DNA of 30,797 bases from JBBIGV01 sp037447335 (GTDB taxonomy: Bacteria; Bacteroidota; Ignavibacteria; Ignavibacteriales; Ignavibacteriaceae). Positions 1-8,029 of the stretch are shown here, piece after piece. Under the pieces are notes generated by a model. The model saw nothing but the letters and a program-made list of their open reading frames with translations. It was not told the origin of the DNA and made no database searches. The stretch covers positions 1-30,797 of the forward strand of contig JBBIGV010000037.1 of NCBI GenBank assembly GCA_037447335.1, read 5' to 3'. The stretch's first letter is position 1. Every line of letters begins with the position of its first letter. Both the position numbers and the translations under genes were made by a program.

Positions 1-1
1 C

Positions 2-55
2 CCATTTTTGGCTCTTTAAACAGACCTTCTGATATTTCTATCTCGGAATTAAGAA
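2..55. repeat. Left copy of a 54-bp inverted repeat shared by both window ends
   Basis: The first bases (2-55) are the exact reverse complement of the last 54 bases (30744-30797). The match stops at 56 on this side and is cut by the window edge on the other, so the true repeat may be longer. Both strands of the repeat are open in one frame. On the plus strand the frame beginning at base 1 runs to a stop at 76-78 and could be the C-terminus of a gene lying outside the window. I do not recognise the peptide. Confidence 0.9.
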
Positions 56-81
56 GAAAAAGCTGGAATGTAATTTGAACC

Positions 82-111
82 TTGACATTCACTTTTAATT
101 GGTTTAGTTTG
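82..111 (+). promoter_or_regulatory. Candidate Bacteroidota-type promoter for the small secreted protein
   Basis: TTGACA starts at 82. Nineteen bases after its TTG comes TTAGTTTG (104-111), which differs at one position from the Bacteroidota -7 consensus TAnnTTTG. The gene start is 42 bases further on. This is a pattern match only. Confidence 0.4.
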
Positions 112-152
112 AGCTACACATTGGAATCACCTTAACAAGAAAGGAAAAAACC

Positions 153-494
153 ATGTTTAATAATAAAATCATCAGATTAACCTTCATACTTAATTTACTT
201 CTTATATTTTTTGCAGCCGGAGTTAATGTATTAGCTCAGGAGACTGACGAACAAAAGGACAATGTCATTATTGATAACCAGGTGACAAAGTTAAAACAAA
301 AAGTACTGCTCAGTAATGAGCAAACTGATAAGGTAAAACAAATTCTACGTACGCATATTGAGCATATTAAAAGCGGTGAGCTTACCGAAATAATGAAGTT
401 TATTGATGAACTTCTTGATGAAAAACAGAAGGTTAAATATGATATTATTTGTGATGACTGGTTTGCCGGATTAGTAAAAAGCTTTAAGAGGTGA
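153..494 (+). CDS. Small secreted helical protein, Spy/CpxP-like in pattern
   Basis: This encodes 113 residues with an N-terminal hydrophobic signal segment (about residues 8-28, ending VLAQ) and a charged, probably all-helical mature part. Two short stretches, LSNEQTDKV and DEKQKVKYD, recall the LTxxQ-type pattern of the periplasmic Spy/CpxP proteins and of many small secreted proteins in Bacteroidota-related genomes. The resemblance is weak and no function is claimed. The start is supported by AAAGGA about 7 bases before the ATG and by a candidate promoter at 82-111. A strong terminator follows at 632-664. The gene appears to be a single transcription unit, convergent with the thioesterase gene on the other strand. 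Confidence 0.75.
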   Translation: MFNNKIIRLTFILNLLLIFFAAGVNVLAQETDEQKDNVIIDNQVTKLKQKVLLSNEQTDKVKQILRTHIEHIKSGELTEIMKFIDELLDEKQKVKYDIICDDWFAGLVKSFKR

Positions 495-590
495 AAATAA
501 CGCTCGGGCTTCGGTCAAACTTTTATTGTATTTGATATTACCTCTAATTATTTTTGCCCATCCTCAAAACAGAATTTTATAAAGATCCTT

Positions 591-616
591 TCAAAGGGTT
601 CTCCCCTGCCCTTTGA
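591..616 (+). other. Hairpin upstream of the terminator
   Basis: TCAAAGGG (591-598) pairs perfectly with CCCTTTGA (609-616) around a 10-base loop. There is no T-run after it. It lies between the small secreted protein gene and the terminator at 632-664, so it would form in that gene's 3' untranslated RNA. Confidence 0.5.
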
Positions 617-631
617 TGGTAAACGGATCAC

Positions 632-664
632 TCCCAGTGTTACCCCAACACTGGGATTTTTTTT
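632..664 (+). terminator. Strong intrinsic terminator
   Basis: TCCCAGTGTT (632-641) and AACACTGGGA (647-656) form a perfect 10-bp stem with a 5-base loop, followed by eight T (657-664). It ends the transcript of the small secreted protein gene. The minus-strand thioesterase gene ends 29 bases beyond it. Confidence 0.9.
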
Positions 665-692
665 ATAGCAATTTGATTTTCCGCATCAGACC

Positions 693-1133
693 TCAGGTAT
701 CGGACTTAGAATGTTCCCCGAATTTTTTGAATAGCGCCTCGCCCATGGGTTTTTTCTTCCACGTCTTACTGTCAACGAAAACGTGAACGGTCTTCACAAG
801 ATAGCATTTCTCTTCATTTGAATTTTTTACCAGGTAAGTTAACTCGAATGAAGATTCACGCAATTGTGTAACCTGTACCCGGATCGAAATCTTTTCACCA
901 TACTTAGCCGGTTTGTGATATGAGGCTTCACTTTTAATAATTGGCACGATATAGTTATCGTTATTCCAGTAGTCTTCCTCAAGTTCAAAACTTTCTATCA
1001 GTGCTTCATAAGCAGAGTGGCAAAGGTTAAATATCCTTGCATAAAATAAAATACCTGCAGGGTCGCAATCGTAAAAATCTATTTTGGTTGCAAATGTGAA
1101 CAAAATCTTATTTATGGTTTTATTAAAGAACAA
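693..1133 (-). CDS. Hotdog-fold acyl-CoA thioesterase (4HBT family)
   Basis: The protein is a single-domain hotdog thioesterase. Near the N-terminus it carries the family's catalytic-loop pattern DCDPAGILFY, in which the first Asp of the DPAG stretch is usually the catalytic residue. Such proteins hydrolyse acyl-CoA or aryl-CoA esters. The DxDPAG form is common in 1,4-dihydroxy-2-naphthoyl-CoA hydrolases of menaquinone synthesis and in YbgC-like enzymes, so the substrate is not settled. Length of about 136-146 residues is normal. The first in-frame start is a TTG at 1133 with no clear ribosome-binding site; a second TTG at 1103 gives an N-terminus (MFTFATKIDFYD) closer to the family norm. It begins immediately after the nitrilase-family gene stop, so the two are probably one operon. 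Confidence 0.82.
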   Translation of the reverse strand: MFFNKTINKILFTFATKIDFYDCDPAGILFYARIFNLCHSAYEALIESFELEEDYWNNDNYIVPIIKSEASYHKPAKYGEKISIRVQVTQLRESSFELTYLVKNSNEEKCYLVKTVHVFVDSKTWKKKPMGEALFKKFGEHSKSDT

Positions 1134-1134
1134 A

Positions 1135-1896
1135 TCATATTAATTTTATATCAGAAAGAAATGGCAAAGCAGCTCTGACCTTTGAAACAGTTTCAATATC
1201 AAGCTCGGCAGTTATTATTCTTTCTTCATCAAATACAGAAACAATTTCTTTGCCGGAAGGATCAAAGATGCTGCTGCCGCCCGGATAATTCAACTTTGGA
1301 TCGCTCCCAACCCTGTTAACACCGACTACATAGCACATGTTTTCAATTGCTCTTGCATTAAGTAAAGTGAGCCAATGATTTATCCGCGAATCGGGCCAGT
1401 TGGCAATGTTGATGATCAGTTCAACTTTTGACTTGGCGTAAAGCCTGTACAATTCCGGGAAACGAAGATCATAACAGACTGATAAACCTGTTCTCCATTC
1501 ACCAATTCGTGTTATGATGGGTTTATTACCGCGATTATAATGCATATGTTCATTTGAAAGAGTAAAGGGATGAATTTTTCTGTACGAGGCAAGAATATTT
1601 CCGAATGGATCTATATGAAGTAAGCTATTATAAAATTTGCCTTTATCCTCTTCAATTATACCTGCAATAACCGATGCAGTTCTGGTGCGTGCTATCTCGT
1701 AGAAGAAATGGTAGCTCTCTCCCTGTAATGATTCGGCAAATGATTCCGGCTCCATGGTAAAACCGGTTAAGGTCATCTCAGGAAAGATGTACAGTGTCGG
1801 TTGGGTAGTATCGGTCAAGATCAGCTCGCGAAGTTTTTTCTTATTCTCTTCCTTAACCTCCCACACCGGTGCAAATTGAACTAATCCGATTTTCAT
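1135..1896 (-). CDS. Carbon-nitrogen hydrolase (nitrilase superfamily), omega-amidase-like
   Basis: At 253 residues this is a typical nitrilase-superfamily amidohydrolase. The catalytic Glu-Lys-Cys triad is visible as Glu40 (IFPEM), Lys107 (YRKIHP) and Cys141 (SVCYDLRFPE). The CYDLRFPELYR stretch is characteristic of the Nit2/YafV omega-amidase branch, which removes ammonia from 2-oxoglutaramate or 2-oxosuccinamate in a repair-type role; that specific substrate is inferred. The protein is cytoplasmic with no signal peptide. The ATG is preceded by AGAGG at suitable distance. It is the first gene of a two-gene unit with the thioesterase, divergent from asd. Confidence 0.88.
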   Translation of the reverse strand: MKIGLVQFAPVWEVKEENKKKLRELILTDTTQPTLYIFPEMTLTGFTMEPESFAESLQGESYHFFYEIARTRTASVIAGIIEEDKGKFYNSLLHIDPFGNILASYRKIHPFTLSNEHMHYNRGNKPIITRIGEWRTGLSVCYDLRFPELYRLYAKSKVELIINIANWPDSRINHWLTLLNARAIENMCYVVGVNRVGSDPKLNYPGGSSIFDPSGKEIVSVFDEERIITAELDIETVSKVRAALPFLSDIKLI

Positions 1897-1968
1897 AATG
1901 CTTTACCTCTTGTTACTAAAACATTTTTTCCCGCCCATAAAAATAATTTAATCTGCCAATAATTATTA

Positions 1969-1995
1969 TTGCAGCGTCAGCAAATTATAAATTTG
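1969..1995 (+). promoter_or_regulatory. Possible promoter for asd
   Basis: TAAATTTG at 1988-1995 fits the TAnnTTTG -7 consensus exactly. The nearest upstream TTG (1969-1971) leaves only 16 bases of spacing, shorter than the usual 19-21. The asd start is 47 bases downstream. Confidence 0.35.
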
Positions 1996-2042
1996 TATAT
2001 TTAGCAGCAAATTTATTTACTAAATAATTAGAGGCTGAAATT

Positions 2043-3083
2043 ATGACGCGGATTCCCGTTGGAATCTTAGGTGCAACCGGAAGTGTTGGACAGAAGTTTA
2101 TTGATATTCTTTCAAACCATCCATGGTTTGAAGTAAAAGACCTTGCTGCTTCCGAAAGGTCAGAGGGTAAGAAATATCAGGATGCTGCTAACTGGTTCTT
2201 ACCAAACCCGATCCCTGATGAAGTTAAGAATATAAGCCTGAAACCCTGTAAACCTGAACTTAATTGCCGCATAGTTTTTTCTGGTCTTGATTCGAGCGTT
2301 GCCGGAAAAATTGAAGAAGACTTCGCAAATGCCGGATACATTGTTGTCTCCAACTCTAAAAATCACAGGATGGATGCGGATGTCCCGCTGATGGTTCCCG
2401 AAGTAAATCCTGATCATATAGACTTAATCAAATCTCAGAAATTCGGAAAAGGATTTATAGTTACAAACCCGAATTGTTCTGCTATTGGTTTGGTATTAGC
2501 CTTAAAACCTCTTGTTGATAATTTCGGAGTTGAGACTGTAAATGTAGTTACTATGCAGGCTCTTTCAGGTGCAGGTTATCCCGGTGTTTCAAGCCTCGAT
2601 ATTATTGATAATGTGATACCATTTATTGGTGGTGAGGAAGATAAGCTCGAAACTGAACCGCTAAAAATATTTGGAACTCTGAATAAAAATCAGATTAAAC
2701 CGTACGAAATGAAGATCAGTGCACAATGCAACAGAGTTGCCGTGAGTGATGGTCATATGGAATGTGTACAAGTAAAGCTTAAAAAGAATGCCAGTGAAAA
2801 TGAAATTATAGAATCGTGGAAAAACTTCCGTTCATTACCACAGGAATTGAATTTGCCTTTAGCGCCCAATTATCCAATTCATTACTTTGATGATGCAAAA
2901 TACCCGCAGCCAAAAATTCACCGTAATATTGATAAAGGTATGGCTGTTTCAGTCGGAAGATTAAGAAAAGATACAATACTCGATTACAAATTTGTTATAC
3001 TCTCTCACAACACAGTTCGGGGCGCTGCCGGTGGTGCAATTCTTTGCGCCGAGCTTATGAAAGCAAAAAATCTTATAACCTGA
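2043..3083 (+). CDS. asd: Aspartate-semialdehyde dehydrogenase
   Basis: The enzyme reduces 4-aspartyl phosphate to aspartate-4-semialdehyde with NADPH, the branch-point step to lysine/diaminopimelate, threonine and methionine. The N-terminal nucleotide-binding motif is GILGATGSVGQ. The active-site Cys145 lies in TNPNCSAIGL, and a His at 238 (SDGHME) fits the catalytic base. The conserved C-terminal NTVRGAAGGAI is present. The 346-residue length and the LSGAGYPG stretch match the archaeal/fungal-like subfamily better than the E. coli type. The ATG follows GAGG at about 7 bases. It stands alone, divergent from the nitrilase gene and convergent with the methyltransferase gene 18 bases away, and no terminator hairpin is visible between them. 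Confidence 0.93.
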   Translation: MTRIPVGILGATGSVGQKFIDILSNHPWFEVKDLAASERSEGKKYQDAANWFLPNPIPDEVKNISLKPCKPELNCRIVFSGLDSSVAGKIEEDFANAGYIVVSNSKNHRMDADVPLMVPEVNPDHIDLIKSQKFGKGFIVTNPNCSAIGLVLALKPLVDNFGVETVNVVTMQALSGAGYPGVSSLDIIDNVIPFIGGEEDKLETEPLKIFGTLNKNQIKPYEMKISAQCNRVAVSDGHMECVQVKLKKNASENEIIESWKNFRSLPQELNLPLAPNYPIHYFDDAKYPQPKIHRNIDKGMAVSVGRLRKDTILDYKFVILSHNTVRGAAGGAILCAELMKAKNLIT

Positions 3084-3101
3084 TTTTTATTTCTTTCTTA
3101 C

Positions 3102-3985
3102 TTATATTTTTCCGGCTTTACATATGATTATCGTTTCAAAACGGAATAGTGGATGACCGTAATACTTAATCCGGTAAATAAGCCACAGAAGAAATCTGTT
3201 ATTTTCAATGAATCTCAAAATGTTCGGTCGGAAACGTACACCCGAAAACCATTTCTTTAATTTTGGCAACTGCAGGATCGTTTTCAAATCATAAAAACCA
3301 TTCTCATATAAAACCGGAATCAGACCACTATAAGTTAATTCATTCAGATGTGTTCCTTCAGCTTTGATTTTTCCTGTATATGAAAAATCAATAATTCTCG
3401 TAACGTCACTCGGACTGAACAGCGGGTTGGGTAATAATGAGATGAATATCCCCCTTCTTTTAATGCATTTCTGACAGAATTTAAAAATGACCGCAGATCG
3501 GCAGGCGCTATATGTTCGATGACTTGATCGGCTATTATTACGTCAAACTTTTCTTTCAAATTAAACTCTATTATGTCAGATTTGATAAATTCTATTTGCT
3601 TGTAGTTAAAAGATTTTTCGGGGATAGAAATATCAATACCGACAAGTTTTTTTGTCTTCAAGAGTTTAGAAACGGCAGCAAGAAAAAATCCTTCACCGCA
3701 TCCGACATCAAGAATTGATTTGTTTGATAATTCATTTTTAAACAAACGTACAACATTTTCTTTTGGATTCGGAGTGATGTTTATATCATTTTCCGACTTG
3801 CCATAAATTTTGTGGACGGTGTTGTAAACTTCCGCATATAATTTTTTTCTGACTTCAGGTGAATTTTCATTTAATATTTTATAATGAAATACCCGCTCAA
3901 TTTCGAATGCTTTAACCAATCTTCCTGCTTCAATTCCGATAGCATCGGCAAATTTGTGTAAGTCTTTATATTCAGTTTGCAGCAT
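3102..3985 (-). pseudogene. Class I SAM-dependent methyltransferase, frameshifted
   Basis: The N-terminal part (3985 to about 3450) carries a Rossmann methyltransferase core: motif I LDVGCGEGFFL, the acidic strand-2 residue in VGIDIS, and DVIIADQVIEHI before the usual ALKEGG. After GG the reading frame is lost at a run of five G on the coding strand (window 3450-3454). Adding one G restores a continuous reading (GIFISLLPNP and onward) that joins the separate downstream open frame ending at 3102, giving about 294 residues. The C-terminal segment past the shift reads as normal protein, so this is either a homopolymer sequencing error or a recent loss. The methyl acceptor is unknown. It lies downstream of the sugar transporter genes on the same strand, 74 bases after malG-like, with no evident functional link. 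Confidence 0.8.
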
Positions 3986-4059
3986 CAGGAATTTATATGA
4001 TGGATAATGTATTAATTACTCTAATGAGTTTCACCCTTTGATCTCTTAACGTTCAGTTT

Positions 4060-4902
4060 TTATCCCTTTACACTTCCAAGAGTTAAACCGGATACAAGCC
4101 ATTTACTTAAAATAATGAACAATGCAACAACCGGGATACTTACCACAAGCGACGCTGCTGCGTAAAGCCCCCACTCGGTTGTCAGATTAGACTGAAAAGA
4201 TTTTAAGCCTAACGGAAGTGTGTAAAGCTTTGTATCCTGTAATATTTGTGCAGCAACAATGTACTCACTCCACGCGGTCATGAATGAAAACAATGCTGTT
4301 ATAACTAAAGCAGGTGCAGCCAAAGGAAATATTATTTTATAGAATGCCTGCAAGCGGTTACAGCCGTCAATGCGTGCGCTTTCTTCCAAACTGAATGGAA
4401 TTGTATCGTAATAGCCCTTCATCTGCCAAACACAAAAAGGAAGCGCTGTTGCAGAATAAACTATGATTATACCGAGATAACTGTTTAGCAATCCAAGCTT
4501 AATCAACATTATATACATCGGCAATAGCAGCATTGTTGCAGGAAACATCTGTGTTGTAAGAATTCCGACCATACTAACCTGTTTACCAATAAACTTAAAC
4601 CGTGATAGTGCATACCCGGCAGTAGAGGCAAGTGCAACTCCTGTTATTGTTACTACACCCGATACAATAGTTGAATTCCAGACCCACAATAAGAATGGTC
4701 TGTTAGTGAACAATTCAATGTATTGTTTAAATGTTGCACCTTCAGGAATTATTGCAAGCGATGTTGATAAAAGTCTGTCATTTGGTCTGATTGAAATTGT
4801 AAACACATTAAGGATTGGATACAACGCAATGATCGTAAAAGCTATTAAGAATATATATGTAAAAATATTAATAATTAATAGTTTTTTATTTTTCATTATC
4901 AT
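4060..4902 (-). CDS. ABC sugar transporter permease, MalG-like
   Basis: This is an inner-membrane permease subunit of the carbohydrate-uptake (CUT1) type with about six membrane segments in 280 residues. The cytoplasmic EAA loop that docks the ATPase is clear at EESARIDGCNRLQAFYKIIFPL. The C-terminus LTLGSVKG is typical of MalG-like proteins. It sits 79 bases downstream of the fused binding protein/permease gene and should form the transmembrane pore with that protein's permease half. No MalK-type ATPase gene is present in the window, so the ATPase is probably encoded elsewhere and shared. The start could be 4902 or the second ATG at 4896, which has better spacing to AAAGG. The sugar cannot be told from sequence. 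Confidence 0.9.
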   Translation of the reverse strand: MIMKNKKLLIINIFTYIFLIAFTIIALYPILNVFTISIRPNDRLLSTSLAIIPEGATFKQYIELFTNRPFLLWVWNSTIVSGVVTITGVALASTAGYALSRFKFIGKQVSMVGILTTQMFPATMLLLPMYIMLIKLGLLNSYLGIIIVYSATALPFCVWQMKGYYDTIPFSLEESARIDGCNRLQAFYKIIFPLAAPALVITALFSFMTAWSEYIVAAQILQDTKLYTLPLGLKSFQSNLTTEWGLYAAASLVVSIPVVALFIILSKWLVSGLTLGSVKG

Positions 4903-4981
4903 TTGCCTTTGTTAAATAAGAATTTAAACCGATGTATCTGCTATGCACCTATGTGGTTAAATATTATTATCCTTCAACTAA

Positions 4982-7207
4982 TTAATAAACGGACTCCGTC
5001 GCTTTCGTTTTTCGTAAAAAGAGGAGTCCAAAAGCCAGTAATATTAAAAATATCACAAAGCTGAAAGCTGCTGCATAACCATACCTGTATAAATTAAACG
5101 CTGCTTTATAAACATAGGAAACAAGTATATGAGTTTTATCAGAAGGTTCGCCTGCATTACTTACCAGCCAGATTACATTCAGATTATTGAACGTCCACAC
5201 AATTCCAAGTGTAATTGCCGGAATCATTACCGGCTTAATAAGTGGTATAGTAATATTCTTTAATTTGTGATACCATTTTGCGCCGTCAATATCCGCAGCT
5301 TCGTACAGTTCCTGTGGGATACTTTGCAGCGCACCGAGTGCAATTATCATCATAAACGGAAAACCAAGCCAGATATTAGTAATTATAACAGCCGCAAATG
5401 CCTCTACAGGAGATTTTAGCCACTCAACCGGTGAAAGTGATAAGTATTTTACAAGTATCAGATTTATAGAACCATATTCATAATTAAACATACCGCGCCA
5501 GGTTAAAGCAACAATATACTGCGGCACAGCCCAGGGAAGTATAAGTAAGGTTCTGAATAAAGTAGTGCCCGGAAGTTTTCTGTTAAGAAGCAGCGCAAGT
5601 GCAACACCAAGTACAACGTGAAAAGTTATATTGGTCAATGTCCAGATGATAGTTTTCAAAAAGACTTCATAGAATTGCGGCTCGGTAAAAACTTTTACGT
5701 ATTGTATAAAGCCGACAATACTCCAGTCGTGTATATGAGCAAGACTCATATTCGATAAAGAAATAATCAGATTATAAACAAACGGGTAGAAAATCACCGC
5801 AAGCATTATAAGCATTGCCGGCAGAACGAGATAATATGCAAATGCATCGCGTTTAAGGTTTTTTAAAAAGGCAACTATACTTTTCCGTATGATGTACAGC
5901 AGAAGCAGTACGATTAAGATCATCCCTGTCTGTATAACTACTTCCATCACGGGATTTTCATACGTTTCCCTCAGCTCGCGGATTTTTAATTCTGCATCAC
6001 GCTGCATATTTCGGGCAGCACGTTCGGGAGTGATTGCACCACCAAGCACCGCCTGATAAGATGGGCGCATCGCATCCCATATTGCACGCATTTCTGTTAC
6101 AATTGGTAATGGAATTCCTTCGTCAATCTGTTTTTTAGAATGAATAAGAATCTCATCCTCTAAAAGCTTTGGATTTTCATAAACCTCTTTTCTGCTTGGG
6201 AATGTTTTCACTTCAAGTGAAGTTTCAAGCTGCTTTTCTGGGCTTAAGAGAAATTTCATTAATTCAACCACGACAGGAAGTTTTTCATCTTCAACATTAA
6301 CATTTATTGAATATCCCTTCGGTGCAACCATCGGTCTGGCATATAAACCAGTTTCTGTCATTAACGGAAGCATGGAAATACCGTAATCAATGCCCGCATT
6401 GCCATAACTTGACCATGACCAATCGCCGTTTATCATCATTCCCGATTTACCCTCTTTGAAGAGAATATCGGCAATGTCATAATCAGCTTCGCTCGGAATT
6501 ATTTTATGCTTATCTCTCAAATCCTGTATGAATTTAAGAGCCTTGATCATTTCGGGAGTATTTAGTGTGGGGTTGTTCAAACTATCGAGCACCCATCCCC
6601 CGAATCCTGTAAGGAATGGAATGAAAAAATATGGCTCTGTATAATTCCATACCAGACCATATTGATCTATCCTTCCGTTATTATTAAGATCTAATGTAGT
6701 TCTTTTCCCAATTTCGATTAATTCCTTATCTGTTTTAGGCGGGACAGGCACCAGCGCTTTGTTATAAACGAGAGTCAAATGATTTCCCAGCTTATCAGCA
6801 AGCTGCCACAATTTTCCATCCGAGTAGATGAGCGCATTCTCATTAAAATTATATATGTAATCCGAAGAAAATATTTCATCGAGAGGCTTTATAATTTCCA
6901 TTTCTGCAAAAGGACCGACCTGATCAGATGGACCATAAATAAGATCAGGTCCCTGCCCGCCTACCGCAGCGATAATATAACCCGAACGCATCTCCTCGGT
7001 TTCTTTATATAATTCGATTACATTTATCCCGGGATTCTGCTGCATGAACTCATCAAGCTGCCGCTGAAGAACAGTTTTCTCCTCCGGGCGCATATTGTGC
7101 CAGATGACGATTTCGTTTTCACGGTTAATTTGTGTGCAGCCCGCGAAAAAAAACAAAACTGAGAAAGTTATCAGAAGTTTTATGTGATCAGAAATATGCT
7201 TCTGCAT
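4982..7207 (-). CDS. Fused sugar-binding lipoprotein and MalF-like ABC permease
   Basis: One 741-residue protein combines two subunits that are normally separate. Residues 1-24 form a lipoprotein signal ending FFFAGC. Residues about 30-400 are a family 1 extracellular solute-binding domain (IVIWHNMRPEEK near the start, later FKEGKSGMMINGDWSW). A membrane segment at about 420-440 is followed by basic residues (RKSIVAFLKNLKRDA), and then by a MalF-like permease with its EAA loop at EAADIDGAKWYHKLKNITIPL. The extra membrane segment carries the chain from the periplasm to the cytoplasm, so the permease half keeps its normal topology. The reading frame is uninterrupted through the junction. It is followed by the MalG-like permease. 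The ATG has no strong ribosome-binding site. No ATPase is adjacent. About 200 bases separate it from the divergent lipoprotein gene, and I found no clear operator there. Confidence 0.9.
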   Translation of the reverse strand: MQKHISDHIKLLITFSVLFFFAGCTQINRENEIVIWHNMRPEEKTVLQRQLDEFMQQNPGINVIELYKETEEMRSGYIIAAVGGQGPDLIYGPSDQVGPFAEMEIIKPLDEIFSSDYIYNFNENALIYSDGKLWQLADKLGNHLTLVYNKALVPVPPKTDKELIEIGKRTTLDLNNNGRIDQYGLVWNYTEPYFFIPFLTGFGGWVLDSLNNPTLNTPEMIKALKFIQDLRDKHKIIPSEADYDIADILFKEGKSGMMINGDWSWSSYGNAGIDYGISMLPLMTETGLYARPMVAPKGYSINVNVEDEKLPVVVELMKFLLSPEKQLETSLEVKTFPSRKEVYENPKLLEDEILIHSKKQIDEGIPLPIVTEMRAIWDAMRPSYQAVLGGAITPERAARNMQRDAELKIRELRETYENPVMEVVIQTGMILIVLLLLYIIRKSIVAFLKNLKRDAFAYYLVLPAMLIMLAVIFYPFVYNLIISLSNMSLAHIHDWSIVGFIQYVKVFTEPQFYEVFLKTIIWTLTNITFHVVLGVALALLLNRKLPGTTLFRTLLILPWAVPQYIVALTWRGMFNYEYGSINLILVKYLSLSPVEWLKSPVEAFAAVIITNIWLGFPFMMIIALGALQSIPQELYEAADIDGAKWYHKLKNITIPLIKPVMIPAITLGIVWTFNNLNVIWLVSNAGEPSDKTHILVSYVYKAAFNLYRYGYAAAFSFVIFLILLAFGLLFLRKTKATESVY

Positions 7208-7409
7208 TTGGTAATATTAAATTATTGGTGTGTTAAAATATGAAATGACATCGAATCTCCCAACGGATATAATAAAGTCTTCAGATGTTTAAGAAAGTTT
7301 TCTCCCTAACAGACTTGGCATAATGATAATGTCACCTTTTACTTCTTCTGATTAACTATATCCCATGAAAAAGTTAATTATCTATGTTTAACAAATAAAG
7401 GGTGAGATC

Positions 7410-7913
7410 ATGAAAACAAAACTTTGGTTCTTTTCAGTAGTTTTTATTGCTTCGTTATTGCTGATGGCTTGTAAAGAAGAAGTGAACGCTCCATCGCCAG
7501 TCGGAAAGGAGCAAGCAATCCGGAAATCCGCCTCCATGACTAACGGAACTGTTATTTCGGCTGACCTTTATAGTGATGATAAAGGAAAAAATCACTGGGA
7601 GGTAAAAGTTGATATGCCTGGTGCGGGCGGTATCGTAAAATTTGAATTCCATTATGATTCCAATAATCTCAGGCAGATTTCAGGCTTAAATGAATCTTTT
7701 AATTATGAGATAAATCCTGAAATGGGATTAATAAAATATTCTGTTGCAAAATCAATAGCACTGAATGCGTCAAACGGCAGCGTGACCGGATGGAAACTCG
7801 AAAAAGATGATAGCGATAACCAGTGGCAATATCGCTTCTTCATTTTCAACGGCTCTGAAAATATTGGAGTTCGAATAAATGCTGTCAACGGTCAGGTTCT
7901 CAAAATCAAATAA
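7410..7913 (+). CDS. Small lipoprotein with PepSY-like repeats
   Basis: This 167-residue protein has a lipoprotein signal peptide (lipobox LLMAC, Cys21). After it, the first part (about 30-95) and the second part (about 105-167) each follow a pattern like PepSY domains: a helix starting near an A/S-rich turn, then strands ending in a Gly-containing hairpin (NGQVLKIK at the C-terminus). PepSY modules are often periplasmic and linked to protease inhibition or redox partners. The assignment is by pattern only and the role is unknown. AGGGTGAG lies shortly before the ATG. A 14-bp hairpin follows the stop codon, so it is probably monocistronic. Confidence 0.75.
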   Translation: MKTKLWFFSVVFIASLLLMACKEEVNAPSPVGKEQAIRKSASMTNGTVISADLYSDDKGKNHWEVKVDMPGAGGIVKFEFHYDSNNLRQISGLNESFNYEINPEMGLIKYSVAKSIALNASNGSVTGWKLEKDDSDNQWQYRFFIFNGSENIGVRINAVNGQVLKIK

Positions 7914-7926
7914 CAATCCCGCATTT

Positions 7927-7959
7927 TTAAGTAGTGCTTCTTGGTGAAGCACTACTTAA
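7927..7959 (+). terminator. Long perfect hairpin, probable terminator after the lipoprotein gene
   Basis: TTAAGTAGTGCTTC (7927-7940) pairs with GAAGCACTACTTAA (7946-7959), a 14-bp perfect stem with loop TTGGT. The downstream tail is AT-rich but lacks a clean T-run, so termination efficiency is uncertain. Confidence 0.6.
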
Positions 7960-7979
7960 TTAAATCCCCCTTCCATTCC

Positions 7980-8010
7980 TTGCATTTCTTAACCAATAAA
8001 AATAACTTTG
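7980..8010 (+). promoter_or_regulatory. Bacteroidota-type promoter for the smpB operon
   Basis: TTG (7980-7982), exactly 20 bases of spacer, then TAACTTTG (8003-8010), a full match to TAnnTTTG. The smpB start codon is 20 bases further. This is the best promoter match in the window and supports a Bacteroidota-like primary sigma factor. Confidence 0.65.
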
Positions 8011-8029
8011 TGCCGTAAATCTTGAGAAG

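Noticed and set aside
2199..2417. Many open frames overlapping longer genes, such as this one inside asd
   Set aside because: They lie wholly within confident genes, lack ribosome-binding sites and encode compositionally odd peptides without recognisable motifs.
4060..7207. The degenerate ATPase at 20977-21780 as the missing ATPase of the sugar transporter
   Set aside because: It is of the NitT/TauT type, shorter than MalK-type ATPases, lacks their C-terminal domain and is distant.
7208..7409. Operator for a sugar-responsive regulator between the transporter and lipoprotein genes
   Set aside because: No convincing LacI-type palindrome or Bacteroidota promoter match was found on either strand.
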